A stretch of DNA of 64,000 nt from Ureibacillus terrenus. Lineage in GTDB: Bacteria; Bacillota; Bacilli; Bacillales_A; Planococcaceae. The notes under the pieces were generated by a model. It had not been told where the DNA came from and did not search any database. It saw nothing but the letters and a program-made list of their open reading frames with translations. The DNA lies in contig NZ_VIGD01000002.1 in the NCBI RefSeq assembly GCF_006569205.1, forward strand, positions 124,001 through 188,000, read 5' to 3'. The position numbers were made by a program, and so were the translations under genes. Below, in pieces: positions 25,512-35,078 of the stretch. Numbering within the stretch: the stretch's first letter is position 1; each line of letters opens with the position of its first letter.

Positions 25512-26664
25512 AGAAACGAGAAAAAAACTGGATGCGTATCTCCATGGAACATGCACGCCCGAAGAAGAGCGCGCCATCGAAGAGCATTTGCACACTTGCG
25601 GGGAATGCGGACGGTACATGGAGGAACATCTTAAACGGCAGGCATCCCCGGATGCGGATCCGGCCATTCCGGAACTTTCCCGGGAAGAACAGCGCAAAAT
25701 TGTCCGCAAGGCGAAATGGAAAAACCGGTTTGCCACTTCCATCGTGGTTTTCAATATTTTCATCATCATCAGCCTTATTTCGATGATGGCGACAGGGATT
25801 ATTTATGCTTTCATCGGTACCGATGCAAACCGGGTGATCCAGACCGCCGTGCAAATGACGATGCCCAATGTCTACAGCGATGCCGGAGGAACAAATATAA
25901 AAGTGTTTTTTAATGCGGATTTGGAAGGAAGCCTTCAGAAAAGGGTGGGCAGCGAAGAACGATATGTCGGGAAATACCATGGAAAAATGATATTGAACCA
26001 CTTGAATTTTTCTAGGGAATGGGTGGATGGCCGATATGACTTGGACCTCTATTTCCTTCATCCGCAAGTGTTCGCGTCACAGCAGGAAGAAGAAAAGGAG
26101 TCTTATCGTAGAGGGGCGAATGAAACCTGGGAAGCGTTAAAAATGTTGCCGGAGGGAACCGTTTCGGAGTTGGCGGTCAGCCTGGATGATGTCTATTCCT
26201 TTGATGAGATGTATCAGATTTTGAAAGATTATGATGTGGAAATTGTTTGGTATGCCGTTGATACGGGAACCGAGGAGGAAAGAGATTCCCATCTTTTAAG
26301 CATGGGAGAAACCTTGTGGGGGATTCATGAATATGCGTTGCACAGCCTCGTTGAGGAGGACGTTTACCAGGAAAAAGGAGACGGACATATACGCGAAAAA
26401 GCTTTTAAGAACGGCTTGGCCTTATTGGCGGAACATGAACGGTGGGCGGAAAAAGTGATCTGGAATTATGATGAAACCTCTATAAAAGATATACAAAAAT
26501 ATGTGGATGAACATGGAGTGAAATGCTACGGGGCCGTGTTGACGGGGCCTACAAAGGAATTGTTGAAACTCGCCGGCAACGAACATGTTATTTATGCGGC
26601 TTTGGGGGAAGTGGATTTTTGGAACTGGTACAACAAAGATGCCGGCGGAGCGCTTTATCATTAA
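25501..26664 (+). CDS. Membrane anti-sigma factor with zinc finger
   Basis: 387 residues. The N-terminal zinc-binding anti-sigma motif H29-x3-C33-x2-C36 (EHLHTCGEC) binds the ECF factor. One membrane helix (about 78-105, SIVVFNIFIIISLISMMATG) crosses the membrane. The large outer part carries the sigma-regulator C-terminal type domain, with GTVSELAVSLDDVYSFDEMY, then VEIVWYAVDTG. It senses an envelope signal and holds sigma until released. The start at 25501 has AAAGGAAGTGAAAAGG upstream. Confidence 0.85.
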   Translation: MKCEETRKKLDAYLHGTCTPEEERAIEEHLHTCGECGRYMEEHLKRQASPDADPAIPELSREEQRKIVRKAKWKNRFATSIVVFNIFIIISLISMMATGIIYAFIGTDANRVIQTAVQMTMPNVYSDAGGTNIKVFFNADLEGSLQKRVGSEERYVGKYHGKMILNHLNFSREWVDGRYDLDLYFLHPQVFASQQEEEKESYRRGANETWEALKMLPEGTVSELAVSLDDVYSFDEMYQILKDYDVEIVWYAVDTGTEEERDSHLLSMGETLWGIHEYALHSLVEEDVYQEKGDGHIREKAFKNGLALLAEHERWAEKVIWNYDETSIKDIQKYVDEHGVKCYGAVLTGPTKELLKLAGNEHVIYAALGEVDFWNWYNKDAGGALYH

Positions 26665-26720
26665 ACATGCCCATCATGGATTTGAATTCTCCCGCAAACA
26701 ATAAACACAGGAGGGAGAAT

Positions 26721-27251
26721 ATGAAAAAAGCGGTTTTTTTGGACCGGGACGGCGTCATTAATGAAGTGCTGACCGGCCGGGTGAAATTTGTCAACAAACC
26801 GGAAGACTTTTATTTGTTGCCGGGTGTGCCGGAAGCGATCCGCAAGCTGAACGGGCATTTTGATTATATTTTTGTGGTGACGAACCAAGGCGGCGTAGGA
26901 CTTGGTTTTTTGAAAGAATCCGAGCTTCGAAAGATTCATGGGCACATGATGAAGGAATTGAAAAAGCGCGGGGCCATCATCCATGATGTCGCCTATTGCC
27001 CCCATAGACCGAAAGCCGGATGCGCCTGCCGCAAGCCGGGTTCCAAAATGATCGAAGATTTGGCCAAAAAGTACAATGTCGACCTGTCCCAATCCTATAT
27101 GGTGGGGGATACGGATACGGACATCCAGGCAGGGAAAAGGGCGGGGACAAAGACGGTGTTCATCGGCGAAGAGGAATCTTCGGCCGATGCCGTGTTTCCC
27201 GATCTGTTCAGCGCAGCGGACTGGATGATCGAAGATGCCCAAATGCATTAA
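26721..27251 (+). CDS. HAD-IIIA sugar-bisphosphate/histidinol-type phosphatase (GmhB-like)
   Basis: 176 residues. The HAD nucleophile motif is FLDRDGVINEV, motif II is VVTNQGGVG, and the acidic motif is YMVGDTDTDIQAGK. A zinc loop CPHRPKAGCACRKPG is typical of the GmhB/HisB-N subfamily, which dephosphorylates heptose bisphosphate or histidinol phosphate. In a Gram-positive the role may be sugar-phosphate metabolism; this is open. AGGAGGGAGAAT lies before the start. Confidence 0.87.
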   Translation: MKKAVFLDRDGVINEVLTGRVKFVNKPEDFYLLPGVPEAIRKLNGHFDYIFVVTNQGGVGLGFLKESELRKIHGHMMKELKKRGAIIHDVAYCPHRPKAGCACRKPGSKMIEDLAKKYNVDLSQSYMVGDTDTDIQAGKRAGTKTVFIGEEESSADAVFPDLFSAADWMIEDAQMH

Positions 27252-27402
27252 ATTTTCCTTTCTGCTGGAAACATGGTATAAAGGGTAAAGATGCAAAGCG
27301 GAAATCCCTGTTGGAACGATTGGATTCGCAATGGTCCGATCCGCCGCCGGGAATAAACCGGCCGCTCGTCTGCAACAATAAAATGAAAAAAGGAAGATCC
27401 GA

Positions 27403-28854
27403 ATGAAATCTCGTCCTGGATGGAATTTTGACAACAGCTATGCAAAACTGCCGCCCATCTTTTATACAAAGCAAAAACCCGAGCCCGTCGCTTCCCCGAA
27501 GCTCGTCATGTTCAATGAATCGCTTGCGGAAGAATTGAATCTGCATCCCGGTGCCCTTCAATCGGAAAAAGGAGCCGCGATATTTGCCGGAAAGGATGTC
27601 CCGGAAGGGGCGGAGCCGATCGCCCAGGCCTACGCCGGCCACCAGTTCGGCCATTTCACGATGCTGGGGGACGGGCGGGCCATCCTTTTGGGGGAACATG
27701 TGGCCCCCGGCAACCGCCGGGTGGATATCCAACTGAAAGGCGCGGGGCGGACGCCTTACTCCCGCGGCGGCGACGGGCGGGCTGCCCTTGGGCCGATGCT
27801 CCGGGAATATATCATCAGCGAAGCGATGCATGCCCTCGGGATTCCGACGACCAGAAGCCTGGCCGTTGCGGCGACGGGAGAGAGAGTCATCCGCGAGCGG
27901 GTTTTGCCCGGTGCGGTGCTGACGCGGGTCGCCTCAAGCCATATCCGGGTCGGAACCTTTGAATTCGCGAGACAATTCGGGTCAAAAGAAGATTTGCGGG
28001 CCCTTTGCGATTACACAATTGGACGGCATTTTCCCCATCTTCTGAATGCGAAGAATCCGCCCCTTGCATTGTTGGAGGAGGTCATCCGGAAACAGGCATC
28101 CCTCATTGCCAAATGGCAGCTGGCCGGCTTTGTCCACGGGGTGATGAATACCGACAATATGGCCATAAGCGGCGAGACGATCGATTACGGTCCTTGCGCC
28201 TTTATGGACCGCTACAATCCGGAAACGGTCTTCAGTTCGATTGATGTTTACGGCCGCTATGCTTATGGAAACCAGCCGAAAATAGGCGGATGGAACCTGG
28301 CGCGGTTTGCCGAAGCGCTCCTACCGATCATTGATGAAAACAAGGAAAAAGCGGTCCGCCTTGCCCAGGAGGCGCTGGCGGAATATCCCGAAATTTATGT
28401 ATCTTTCTATCTTGGCGGAATGCGCAAAAAATTGGGGCTTTTCGATGAAAAAGAAGAAGACGGAGCTCTCATACAGGAGCTGCTGCAATTGATGCAAGAG
28501 CATAAACAGGATTATACCAATACCTTCAGGGCGTTGACGTTGCAAAAATTTGAGGAGCCTTTCTTTCAAACGGCCGAATTCCGGGAGTGGCATCTACGGT
28601 ACCTGGCGCGGATCAAATATCAGCATCCGGCGGAAACGGAAGAATTGATGAAGCGGCATAATCCTGCGGTCATTCCGCGCAATCACCGGGTGGAAGAAGC
28701 CCTGGAAGCGGCGGTGGAGCGGGGGGATCTTTCCTTGATGAAAAAGTTGTTGGCGGTTTTATCCGATCCTTATGCATATTCGGCGGAACAGGAGGAATAC
28801 TGTACATTGCCAGAACATCCGGATGAACCGTATATTACGTATTGCGGTACGTAA
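27403..28854 (+). CDS. selO: Protein adenylyltransferase SelO (YdiU/UPF0061)
   Basis: 483 residues of the pseudokinase-fold SelO family, which transfers AMP from ATP to protein hydroxyls. Seen here: [43 protein letters not shown] (nucleotide-binding lysine and glycine loop), [21 protein letters not shown] with the catalytic aspartates, and the C-terminal YCGT, where other lineages carry selenocysteine. The cytoplasmic bacterial members act in redox stress. Ribosome site AAAGGAAGATCCGA. Confidence 0.93.
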   Translation: MKSRPGWNFDNSYAKLPPIFYTKQKPEPVASPKLVMFNESLAEELNLHPGALQSEKGAAIFAGKDVPEGAEPIAQAYAGHQFGHFTMLGDGRAILLGEHVAPGNRRVDIQLKGAGRTPYSRGGDGRAALGPMLREYIISEAMHALGIPTTRSLAVAATGERVIRERVLPGAVLTRVASSHIRVGTFEFARQFGSKEDLRALCDYTIGRHFPHLLNAKNPPLALLEEVIRKQASLIAKWQLAGFVHGVMNTDNMAISGETIDYGPCAFMDRYNPETVFSSIDVYGRYAYGNQPKIGGWNLARFAEALLPIIDENKEKAVRLAQEALAEYPEIYVSFYLGGMRKKLGLFDEKEEDGALIQELLQLMQEHKQDYTNTFRALTLQKFEEPFFQTAEFREWHLRYLARIKYQHPAETEELMKRHNPAVIPRNHRVEEALEAAVERGDLSLMKKLLAVLSDPYAYSAEQEEYCTLPEHPDEPYITYCGT

Positions 28855-28881
28855 AATTAGGAAGCAAACGGAGGAATCCAT

Positions 28882-29148
28882 ATGGAAAAAATCGAAGTTG
28901 GCGAAGTGTTTACAATCGGTGACGGCGAGCAGGAAGAAGAAGTGGAAGTGGTCGCGTCCATGACGGTGGACGGGCAGGATTATGTGGCGGTGGCGTTCAC
29001 CGAAGATTTGCGCGATGATATTGAAGAGGATATCGAAGTATTTTTCCTGAAAGTCGATGAAGACGGAGATTTTGATGTAATCGAGTCCGACGAAGAATAC
29101 GATAAAGTGGTGGAAGCCTTCGATGAAATATTGGAGGAAGAAGAGTGA
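28882..29148 (+). CDS. DUF1292 (YrzB-like) acidic protein
   Basis: 88 residues, very acidic, with the DUF1292 pattern (YVAVAFTEDLRDDIEEDIEVFFLKVDEDG broken across two beta strands). It follows selO by 27 bp with its own ribosome site (GGAGGAATCCAT) and ends at a terminator, so it is probably co-transcribed. No known activity. Confidence 0.8.
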   Translation: MEKIEVGEVFTIGDGEQEEEVEVVASMTVDGQDYVAVAFTEDLRDDIEEDIEVFFLKVDEDGDFDVIESDEEYDKVVEAFDEILEEEE

Positions 29149-29155
29149 AGCCTAT

Positions 29156-29180
29156 GGGGAGCCTGGGAGCTCCCTTTATT
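29156..29180 (+). terminator. Rho-independent terminator
   Basis: GGGAGC pairs with GCTCCC across CTGGGA, followed by TTTATTTT. Confidence 0.65.
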
Positions 29181-29296
29181 TTGGTTTGGACGGGTTTTCG
29201 GGAAACGGATCCCCATCACAAGGCAGGTTCCTTTTTTGAAAATGGTGGTTATGGTAGTCTAACATTAGTAGACCTTGGATGAAGGGGATTTGAATC

Positions 29297-30352
29297 GTGC
29301 AACAAATTTTATCAATGGTGGTCGTACTTGCCGTCAGTCTGCTGGGCGTTTCGGTTTTTACAATATTCCATTTGCCGGTGCCTTGGCTTTTGGGGCCGAT
29401 TTTTTTTGTTCTGATCAGCCAGTTTTTTATTAAAAAGATTCCCCTTTATTGGCCGCCCGTTTGCCGAAATCTCGGATTGATCATCGTCGGCATCGCCATT
29501 GGGCAAAGTTTTGATTTTGATGTTTTTTCGGGTATGGATTGGCTCATTGGAATCATGCTATTGGTAAATGTGATGGTATTGCTGTTCAGCGCAATTTTGG
29601 CGTTTGGACTTGTGAAAATGGGGAAATTATCTTTAAAAACCGCCCTGACCTGCACGGTTCCCGGAGGACTTTCGCAGATTGTCGCCTTTGCGGAGGAAGA
29701 AAAAGATATTGATTTGGCGGTGGTTACATACTTCCATGTCATTCGTGTGATTGCGATTGTCATCGGAATTCCCCTCTTATTGCACGTCCATGTGGCGGAA
29801 AGCGGGGAAGCATCCGCTTTCTCTTTTTCCTCAATGGGGGAATTGATTCTTCTTTTGGCTGCCGCGGCGGGTTCGGTGTGGGTAGGGAAGAAGCTGAAAA
29901 TTCCGGTCCCTTACTTTTTGTCGCCCGTGCTGTTTGTCATTGGCCTTCAATTGTTTTCCGCAGGCACACCGGAAGTTCCCGGCATCCTGCTTCATTTCGC
30001 CCAATTGATGATCGGGGCCTACATTGGCCGATTATTGACTCCTGAAATGCTCGTATTGGGGAAAAGAGTGGTATTATGGGGGATTGCCACTACAGTGATG
30101 TTGCTCTTGTTCACTTTTGGGCAAGGATGGATGCTGATGAAGATGATGGGCTATGCTTTGACGACCAGCATTTTGAGCACGGCGGCAGGAGGGCTGGATC
30201 AGATGAGCCTGCTCGCAAGCGCCATCGGGGCGGATGTGACGGTCGTGACCATTTTCCAGATGTTCCGGATTTTGTTTATTTTCCTTGTGGTTTTGCCGTT
30301 GTTGAAAGCGGCTTGCCATTATATTGACAGGAAGAACGAAGGAAAAGTTTGA
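29297..30352 (+). CDS. AbrB-type (AbrB-duplication) membrane transporter
   Basis: 351 residues with about ten membrane helices in two related halves (FHLPVPWLLGPIFFVLISQF in the first, PVPYFLSPVLFVIGLQLF in the second; each has TVPGGLSQIVAF or TAAGGLDQMSLL). This is the COG3180 family, sometimes mislabelled ammonia monooxygenase. Its solute is unknown. GTG start, ribosome site GGGGATTTGAATC is weak. Confidence 0.82.
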   Translation: MQQILSMVVVLAVSLLGVSVFTIFHLPVPWLLGPIFFVLISQFFIKKIPLYWPPVCRNLGLIIVGIAIGQSFDFDVFSGMDWLIGIMLLVNVMVLLFSAILAFGLVKMGKLSLKTALTCTVPGGLSQIVAFAEEEKDIDLAVVTYFHVIRVIAIVIGIPLLLHVHVAESGEASAFSFSSMGELILLLAAAAGSVWVGKKLKIPVPYFLSPVLFVIGLQLFSAGTPEVPGILLHFAQLMIGAYIGRLLTPEMLVLGKRVVLWGIATTVMLLLFTFGQGWMLMKMMGYALTTSILSTAAGGLDQMSLLASAIGADVTVVTIFQMFRILFIFLVVLPLLKAACHYIDRKNEGKV

Positions 30353-30541
30353 AGAATCTCAAAAATTGCTTTCCGCAAGTTTTATTTATACTATATATAG
30401 GAGAATTCTCATGGCTTTTCCAACCTACGGATTCGACAAACGACAAACCCGATTGTTGAAAGAGATGAAAAAATGGTATGATATATATTAGTTTAACATC
30501 GAAAATAACGGTTGTTTTTGATAAGGGGAATATGACATAAA
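30353..30541 (+). promoter_or_regulatory. Upstream region of ctaB with promoter
   Basis: TTGAAA (30456-30461), 17-bp spacer, TGATAT (30479-30484). A two-codon open frame (ATG ACA TAA) with AAGGGGAAT in front overlaps the ctaB start region. Confidence 0.5.
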
Positions 30542-31429
30542 ATGAAGAACAAGAAACTGGAATCGTGGAAAAAAGCTGTGAAAACGGGAATTATCAAGTC
30601 GAATTTAATTCCGATGTTTGCCGCTTTAATGCTAGCCCTTTATACGTATCATTTAAGTTTTGTAGAAAATATCCCGAACATGATTTTTGCCCTTGTCGGA
30701 ACGGCCTGTGTGATTGGTGCGGCCGGTCTTTTCAATAATATTTATGACCGCGATATCGACGCAAAGATGTCCCGCACCAAGTTGAGACCCACAGTGACAG
30801 GGGAAATCGATGTTCGTACTTCGATTGTGGTGGGCGTTGTTTTATTGGTTGCCGGCCTTGCCATATTGGCGTTGACGACATGGACCGCCGCGCTGCTCGG
30901 ATTTCTTGGCGTTTTTTTCTATGTGGTGCCATATACGATGTGGACGAAACGGAGAACCATCTGGAATACGGAGGTCGGCAGCATTTCCGGCGCGATGCCT
31001 CCATTGATCGGATGGGCGGCCGTCGCTCCCGATATTTGGCATCCGGCCTGCTGGGCGCTCTTCATCATTATGATCATTTGGCAGATGCCCCATTTCTATG
31101 CTTTGGCCATCCGCAAGAAGGAGGATTATGCGGCGGCCAAAATCCCGATGCTTCCGGTGGTCAAAGGAGTCAAACGGACGTATATCCAAACCAACGTATA
31201 TTTGATTTTGTTGATGCTGACCAGCTTTCTGTTCGTGCCTTTGAGCTGGGGGTTGACGCTTTCTTCCCTGACCCTTGGCGGCATTTGGCTGTGGATCAGC
31301 CTGGTCGGTTACCGCCAGATGGACGGCAATAAGTGGGCGAATCAAATGTTTGGCTACTCCCTCATCTATATGACGGCCGTATTCGCGACGGTCATCATCT
31401 ATGCAGGAGTAGGCATCATGTTCCGTTGA
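30542..31429 (+). CDS. ctaB: Protohaem IX farnesyltransferase (haem O synthase)
   Basis: 295-residue UbiA-type membrane prenyltransferase that converts haem B to haem O for cytochrome oxidases. Nine helices. The first metal-diphosphate motif is NNIYDRDIDAKMSRT, and the second is WQMPHFYALAIRKKEDY. No ctaA or cta oxidase genes lie near, so this is a standalone copy or the cluster lies elsewhere. A terminator follows. Confidence 0.93.
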   Translation: MKNKKLESWKKAVKTGIIKSNLIPMFAALMLALYTYHLSFVENIPNMIFALVGTACVIGAAGLFNNIYDRDIDAKMSRTKLRPTVTGEIDVRTSIVVGVVLLVAGLAILALTTWTAALLGFLGVFFYVVPYTMWTKRRTIWNTEVGSISGAMPPLIGWAAVAPDIWHPACWALFIIMIIWQMPHFYALAIRKKEDYAAAKIPMLPVVKGVKRTYIQTNVYLILLMLTSFLFVPLSWGLTLSSLTLGGIWLWISLVGYRQMDGNKWANQMFGYSLIYMTAVFATVIIYAGVGIMFR

Positions 31430-31437
31430 TCGGGAAA

Positions 31438-31480
31438 GAGAAAACCGAAAGCCTTATTCCGCTTTTGGTTTTCTTTTTGC
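31438..31480 (+). terminator. Rho-independent terminator
   Basis: GAAAACCGAAAGC pairs with GCTTTTGGTTTTC, followed by TTTTT. Confidence 0.8.
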
Positions 31481-31769
31481 CATGATGGCCCATTTCCGAT
31501 TTGGACAGGATAAATGGTGGAAATTTATCAATATGTTGTAAAAAATGATAAAATATTAATAAAATATCACCGAATTGTGAACAGGTTTTTGATAAAAATG
31601 TGACACATGCTTCGCAAAAATACACAAGGGATGGCGAGGATGCTATAGTAGATTATGCAATGCAGAGAAAACTGTTGTGTATAAAAAATCGCTCTTTTAG
31701 TAACGGAAGATTCGCTCAATGAACCACAAAAGCGGATTCACAGATACATAAACGCCTCCCCTAGGATTG
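31481..31769. other. AT-rich gap with no gene found
   Basis: Contains short direct repeats of ATAAAAT (31545-31565) and a GTGACACA sequence near 31600. No gene recognised. Confidence 0.4.
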
Positions 31770-31804
31770 GTGCTTGGCACTTTGAAGGTGCCAGGCACTT
31801 TTTT
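31770..31804 (+). repeat. Terminator-like inverted repeat without upstream gene
   Basis: GTGCTTGGCAC (31770-31780) pairs with GTGCCAGGCAC (31788-31798), one mismatch, followed by six T. No plus-strand gene precedes it; similar GGTGCCAGGCACC elements are scattered in some Bacillus genomes. Confidence 0.65.
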
Positions 31805-33242
31805 AGCAGTTTTCGTTCGAAAGATAGACAATCTGGTTTTTTCCTTGCCGTTTGGCCATATATAGCGCGTGGTCGGCGACTTTGAGAAGCTGGGTGAATT
31901 TTTTTGCATAAGGAAGGCTGTTGGTGCAAACCGCCCCGATGCTGACGGTCAGATGGATGTCATGGGACGCATGGTTGATTTGGATTGAAGTAATTTCATT
32001 GTAGAGCTGTTTCGCTTTATCCATGATGGAGTGGGGAGGGCAATTTCTGAAGAGGACGATAAATTCATCTCCTCCGTATCGTCCGACAAGAATATTTTCT
32101 TTATCTTCATACGCCACTTTTAAGCAAGCTTGCGCCACCTGTTTAATCACTTCGTCGCCCAATAAATGGCCATAGGTATCATTGATGTGTTTGAATGAAT
32201 CGATATCGATAATGACAAAGCAGATGTGCTGACCTTCCTTTTTCGCTTCTTTCAGCCATTTGTTGCAGGTTGTTTCCAAAAAATAGCGATTGTAGACTCC
32301 TGTCAGACTGTCCACATTTGCACGCTTTTCAATCGCCTTGATGCTTTGATGCACATCGAATTCCCTCATCTTGTAGGAGAGGCGGATCGAAAATAGCTTT
32401 TCCGCCATTTGGATATATTCCTTCAATGCCTCGTAAGCCTTCTTGTAGTCGCCCCGGGATTCATGGATTTCCGCAATTTCTTTCAAAATCGATTTTAATT
32501 TGATCTGGTTTTTAAAATCGGAATAAATTTTGAAAGAATCGTTTAAGAATTGCAATGCTTGATCGTGCTCGCCCTTGGAACGATGGAAAGAAGCTTTGAC
32601 ATGGAGAAAATGAGCTTTTTCATGAGGAAAATGATTGATATACTGGTTCAATGCAAGATGATCGATGATTTCCTCAGCTTTTGTCAATTCGTTCATGCCG
32701 ATGTGGCACGATGCAATCGTCAAATAAATATGGCATTGCAGCAGGATTTCGCTGGGACAATGTTCTGCGCATATGTGCAGGGCTTTGGATGCATAGTCCA
32801 GAGCCTCTCCATATTTCCCTTCCTGCAATAAATAGTTGCTGTAAGTGTTGTAGCTGGTGCCGGCTTCACTGTACATTTCCAATTCTTCGGCGATCTGGAT
32901 GCATTGCCGCATCGCTTCTTTCGCTTCTTCATAATTTTCTTCGTATTCATATATGAGCGCACTCAGGCGGTATAAATGATACTTGTCCCGGTCATCCCCG
33001 AATTCATTGCACAATAATTTATATTCAAGGATATGCTGAAAAGCCGTTTCAATGTCGCCCAAAAAATAATAGCAGCTTGAAAGATGTATGTGCGCGTTCA
33101 TCATGGCTTTTTGGTCTTCGGTTTCTTTGGCCATTTCCAGCAATTCTTTTGCCGTGTCGATCGCTTTTGTGTATTTGCCGGCGGAAAAGAGGGTGTTCGT
33201 GAGATTTTCCAGCCTGGTTAAATGATGCCATTGGGTTTTCAT
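31803..33242 (-). CDS. TPR-GGDEF diguanylate cyclase
   Basis: 479 residues. The first about 310 residues are tetratricopeptide-like helical repeats (AGKYTKAIDTAKELLEMA, EENYEEAKEAMRQCIQIA, EGKYGEALDYASKALHIC, KGEHDQALQFLNDSFKIY, RGDYKKAYEALKEYIQMA). The GGDEF domain is at about 315-475 with VDSLTGVYNRYF, VIIDIDSFKHINDTYGH and an intact [12 protein letters not shown]. No RxxD inhibitory site is present. No membrane segments. It should make c-di-GMP from GTP in response to a protein partner. Ribosome site AGAGAGGTGGTAACAA. Confidence 0.9.
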   Translation of the reverse strand: MKTQWHHLTRLENLTNTLFSAGKYTKAIDTAKELLEMAKETEDQKAMMNAHIHLSSCYYFLGDIETAFQHILEYKLLCNEFGDDRDKYHLYRLSALIYEYEENYEEAKEAMRQCIQIAEELEMYSEAGTSYNTYSNYLLQEGKYGEALDYASKALHICAEHCPSEILLQCHIYLTIASCHIGMNELTKAEEIIDHLALNQYINHFPHEKAHFLHVKASFHRSKGEHDQALQFLNDSFKIYSDFKNQIKLKSILKEIAEIHESRGDYKKAYEALKEYIQMAEKLFSIRLSYKMREFDVHQSIKAIEKRANVDSLTGVYNRYFLETTCNKWLKEAKKEGQHICFVIIDIDSFKHINDTYGHLLGDEVIKQVAQACLKVAYEDKENILVGRYGGDEFIVLFRNCPPHSIMDKAKQLYNEITSIQINHASHDIHLTVSIGAVCTNSLPYAKKFTQLLKVADHALYMAKRQGKNQIVYLSNENC

Positions 33243-33455
33243 TTGTTACCACCTCTCTTTGAAGGGGGAAGAAATGCTGTGCATTTCTTCCCCAATCCAT
33301 ATTATAAACTTCAAAGGAGTTACTAAATGTATACATTATTTGAAAAAATAAAGGTATTTTATAATTTTTTATTATATATGAAAAACAGTAAAAAATCCTT
33401 ATACTGCCGGAATGTATTGATATGATGCGTTTCGTTTTTTTTAGAAAATGATAGG

Positions 33456-34850
33456 TCATTTTACCTGTTTGTCCAGTGATAATTTGGATACTTCGAATAA
33501 ATAATCACAAAGGACGCGCAAGCCTTTATCGAAGTTTTCCAAATGGAAGTGTTCATTGGGCGCATGGAAGTTTTCCGTAGTCAGGCCGAAGCCCATGAGC
33601 ACCACCGGAACTTTTAACATTTGGTCAAAGGCAGCGACAATCGGGATGGACCCTCCGCCGCGGGTGAATGCGGTAGGAGTCCGGTACACTTTTTCATAGG
33701 ATTTGCTTGCCGTTTGAATTAATGGATGATCAAAAGGAGTCAGGTAAGGGGCTCCGCTGTCAAATTCGATCACTGTGACCGTTACGCCCTTCGGAGTGTG
33801 TTTTTCGATATGTTTGCGGAGAAGGGCGACAATTTTGTCAGGCTCCTGATCCGGTACAAGGCGGCAAGTGATTTTTGCCCCCGCTTTTCCAGGCAGGACC
33901 GTCTTGATGCCTTCGCCGGAGAATCCCCCGAAAATGCCGTTGATTTCCAATGTCGGACGCGCCCAGGTTCTTTCAAGGAAAGAGTAGCCCGGTTCTCCAA
34001 ACAATTCATCCACGCCCAGTTCCTTTTTCAATGCTTCTTCGTCAAATTCCAGTTCCGCAAAGGCTTTGCGCTCCTCATCCGTAAGCGGTTTGACGTCATC
34101 GTAGAAGCCTTCCACCAGAATGTTCCCTTCCGAATCCCTGAAAGAGGCGAGGATTTCCACCAGCGCATGGACCGCGTTTTGCACTCCGCCGCCGTATAGA
34201 CCTGAATGCAGATCGCTGTTAGCGCCTTGCACATCAATCTGGATTCCCGCAAGTCCCCGGAGTCCGTAGCAGATGGCCGGTTTTCCTGGCCCATGCATGC
34301 TCGTATCGGTGATCAATATAAAATCGGCCGACAATTTTTCTTTATTTTTTTCAATATAGGAAGGAAGATGTGGGCTTCCGATTTCCTCTTCCCCTTCATA
34401 GAGGAACTTCACATTGACAGGCAAGCTGCCAAGAACGTCAAAAAGGGCTTCGACGGCTTTTAATTGCATGAAGACTTGTCCCTTGTCATCGGACGCGCCG
34501 CGGGCATACAATTTATTTTCCCGTATTTCAGGTTTGAAAGGTTCGGATTCCCATAATTCCAGCGGATCCACCGGCTGCACATCGTAATGCCCGTAGAATA
34601 GCACAGTCGGCTTTCCTTCCGCATGAAGCCATTCGCCGTATACGACCGGATGGCCCCCGGTCGGATCGATGGACACATTTTCGATGTTCAATTGCTCCAG
34701 CTGACGTTTCAGCCAGTGGGCGGCCCGTTCGATATCCCGCTTGTGTTCGGAAAGGGAGCTGATGCTAGGGATGGATAAAAACTCGAACAGTTCCTGCAAA
34801 TGCTTTTCGCGATTTTTTTTGAAATACTCGTCAAAACGCTCTAGTTCCAT
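33456..34850 (-). CDS. M20-family dipeptidase
   Basis: 464 residues of the carnosinase/dipeptidase branch of M20. Metal and catalytic motifs: VLFYGHYDVQPVD (His and Asp), YARGASDDKGQ (bridging Asp), LYEGEEEIGSPHL (general-base Glu and ligand), and the lid-domain DLHSGLYGG. A zinc-dependent cytoplasmic dipeptidase is expected. The ATG at 34850 is preceded by CGGAGGATTTAC. It lies upstream of the TPR-GGDEF gene on the same strand with a 213-bp gap, so probably separate. Confidence 0.9.
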   Translation of the reverse strand: MELERFDEYFKKNREKHLQELFEFLSIPSISSLSEHKRDIERAAHWLKRQLEQLNIENVSIDPTGGHPVVYGEWLHAEGKPTVLFYGHYDVQPVDPLELWESEPFKPEIRENKLYARGASDDKGQVFMQLKAVEALFDVLGSLPVNVKFLYEGEEEIGSPHLPSYIEKNKEKLSADFILITDTSMHGPGKPAICYGLRGLAGIQIDVQGANSDLHSGLYGGGVQNAVHALVEILASFRDSEGNILVEGFYDDVKPLTDEERKAFAELEFDEEALKKELGVDELFGEPGYSFLERTWARPTLEINGIFGGFSGEGIKTVLPGKAGAKITCRLVPDQEPDKIVALLRKHIEKHTPKGVTVTVIEFDSGAPYLTPFDHPLIQTASKSYEKVYRTPTAFTRGGGSIPIVAAFDQMLKVPVVLMGFGLTTENFHAPNEHFHLENFDKGLRVLCDYLFEVSKLSLDKQVK

Positions 34851-35078
34851 GTAAATCCTCCGATTCTCGTTAAATTTGCTAAAAATTAGTATACCACAGA
34901 AATCAAAAGACCAACCGATTATCGAAAAATTCAGATAAAATCATGAACATTATACAAAGATAACAGAAATCTTACATGAATGTAATGTAATTGAAAGCTA
35001 ATCATATAGAGTGTAATACAAATTTTTGGGAAAATGGAGTCAGAAGAAAGGAAGTTCTGATGACGGAGGAATTAAACG

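Noticed and set aside
27208..27831. Minus-strand frame over the start of selO
   Set aside because: Opposes a clear SelO coding region and lacks domain signals.
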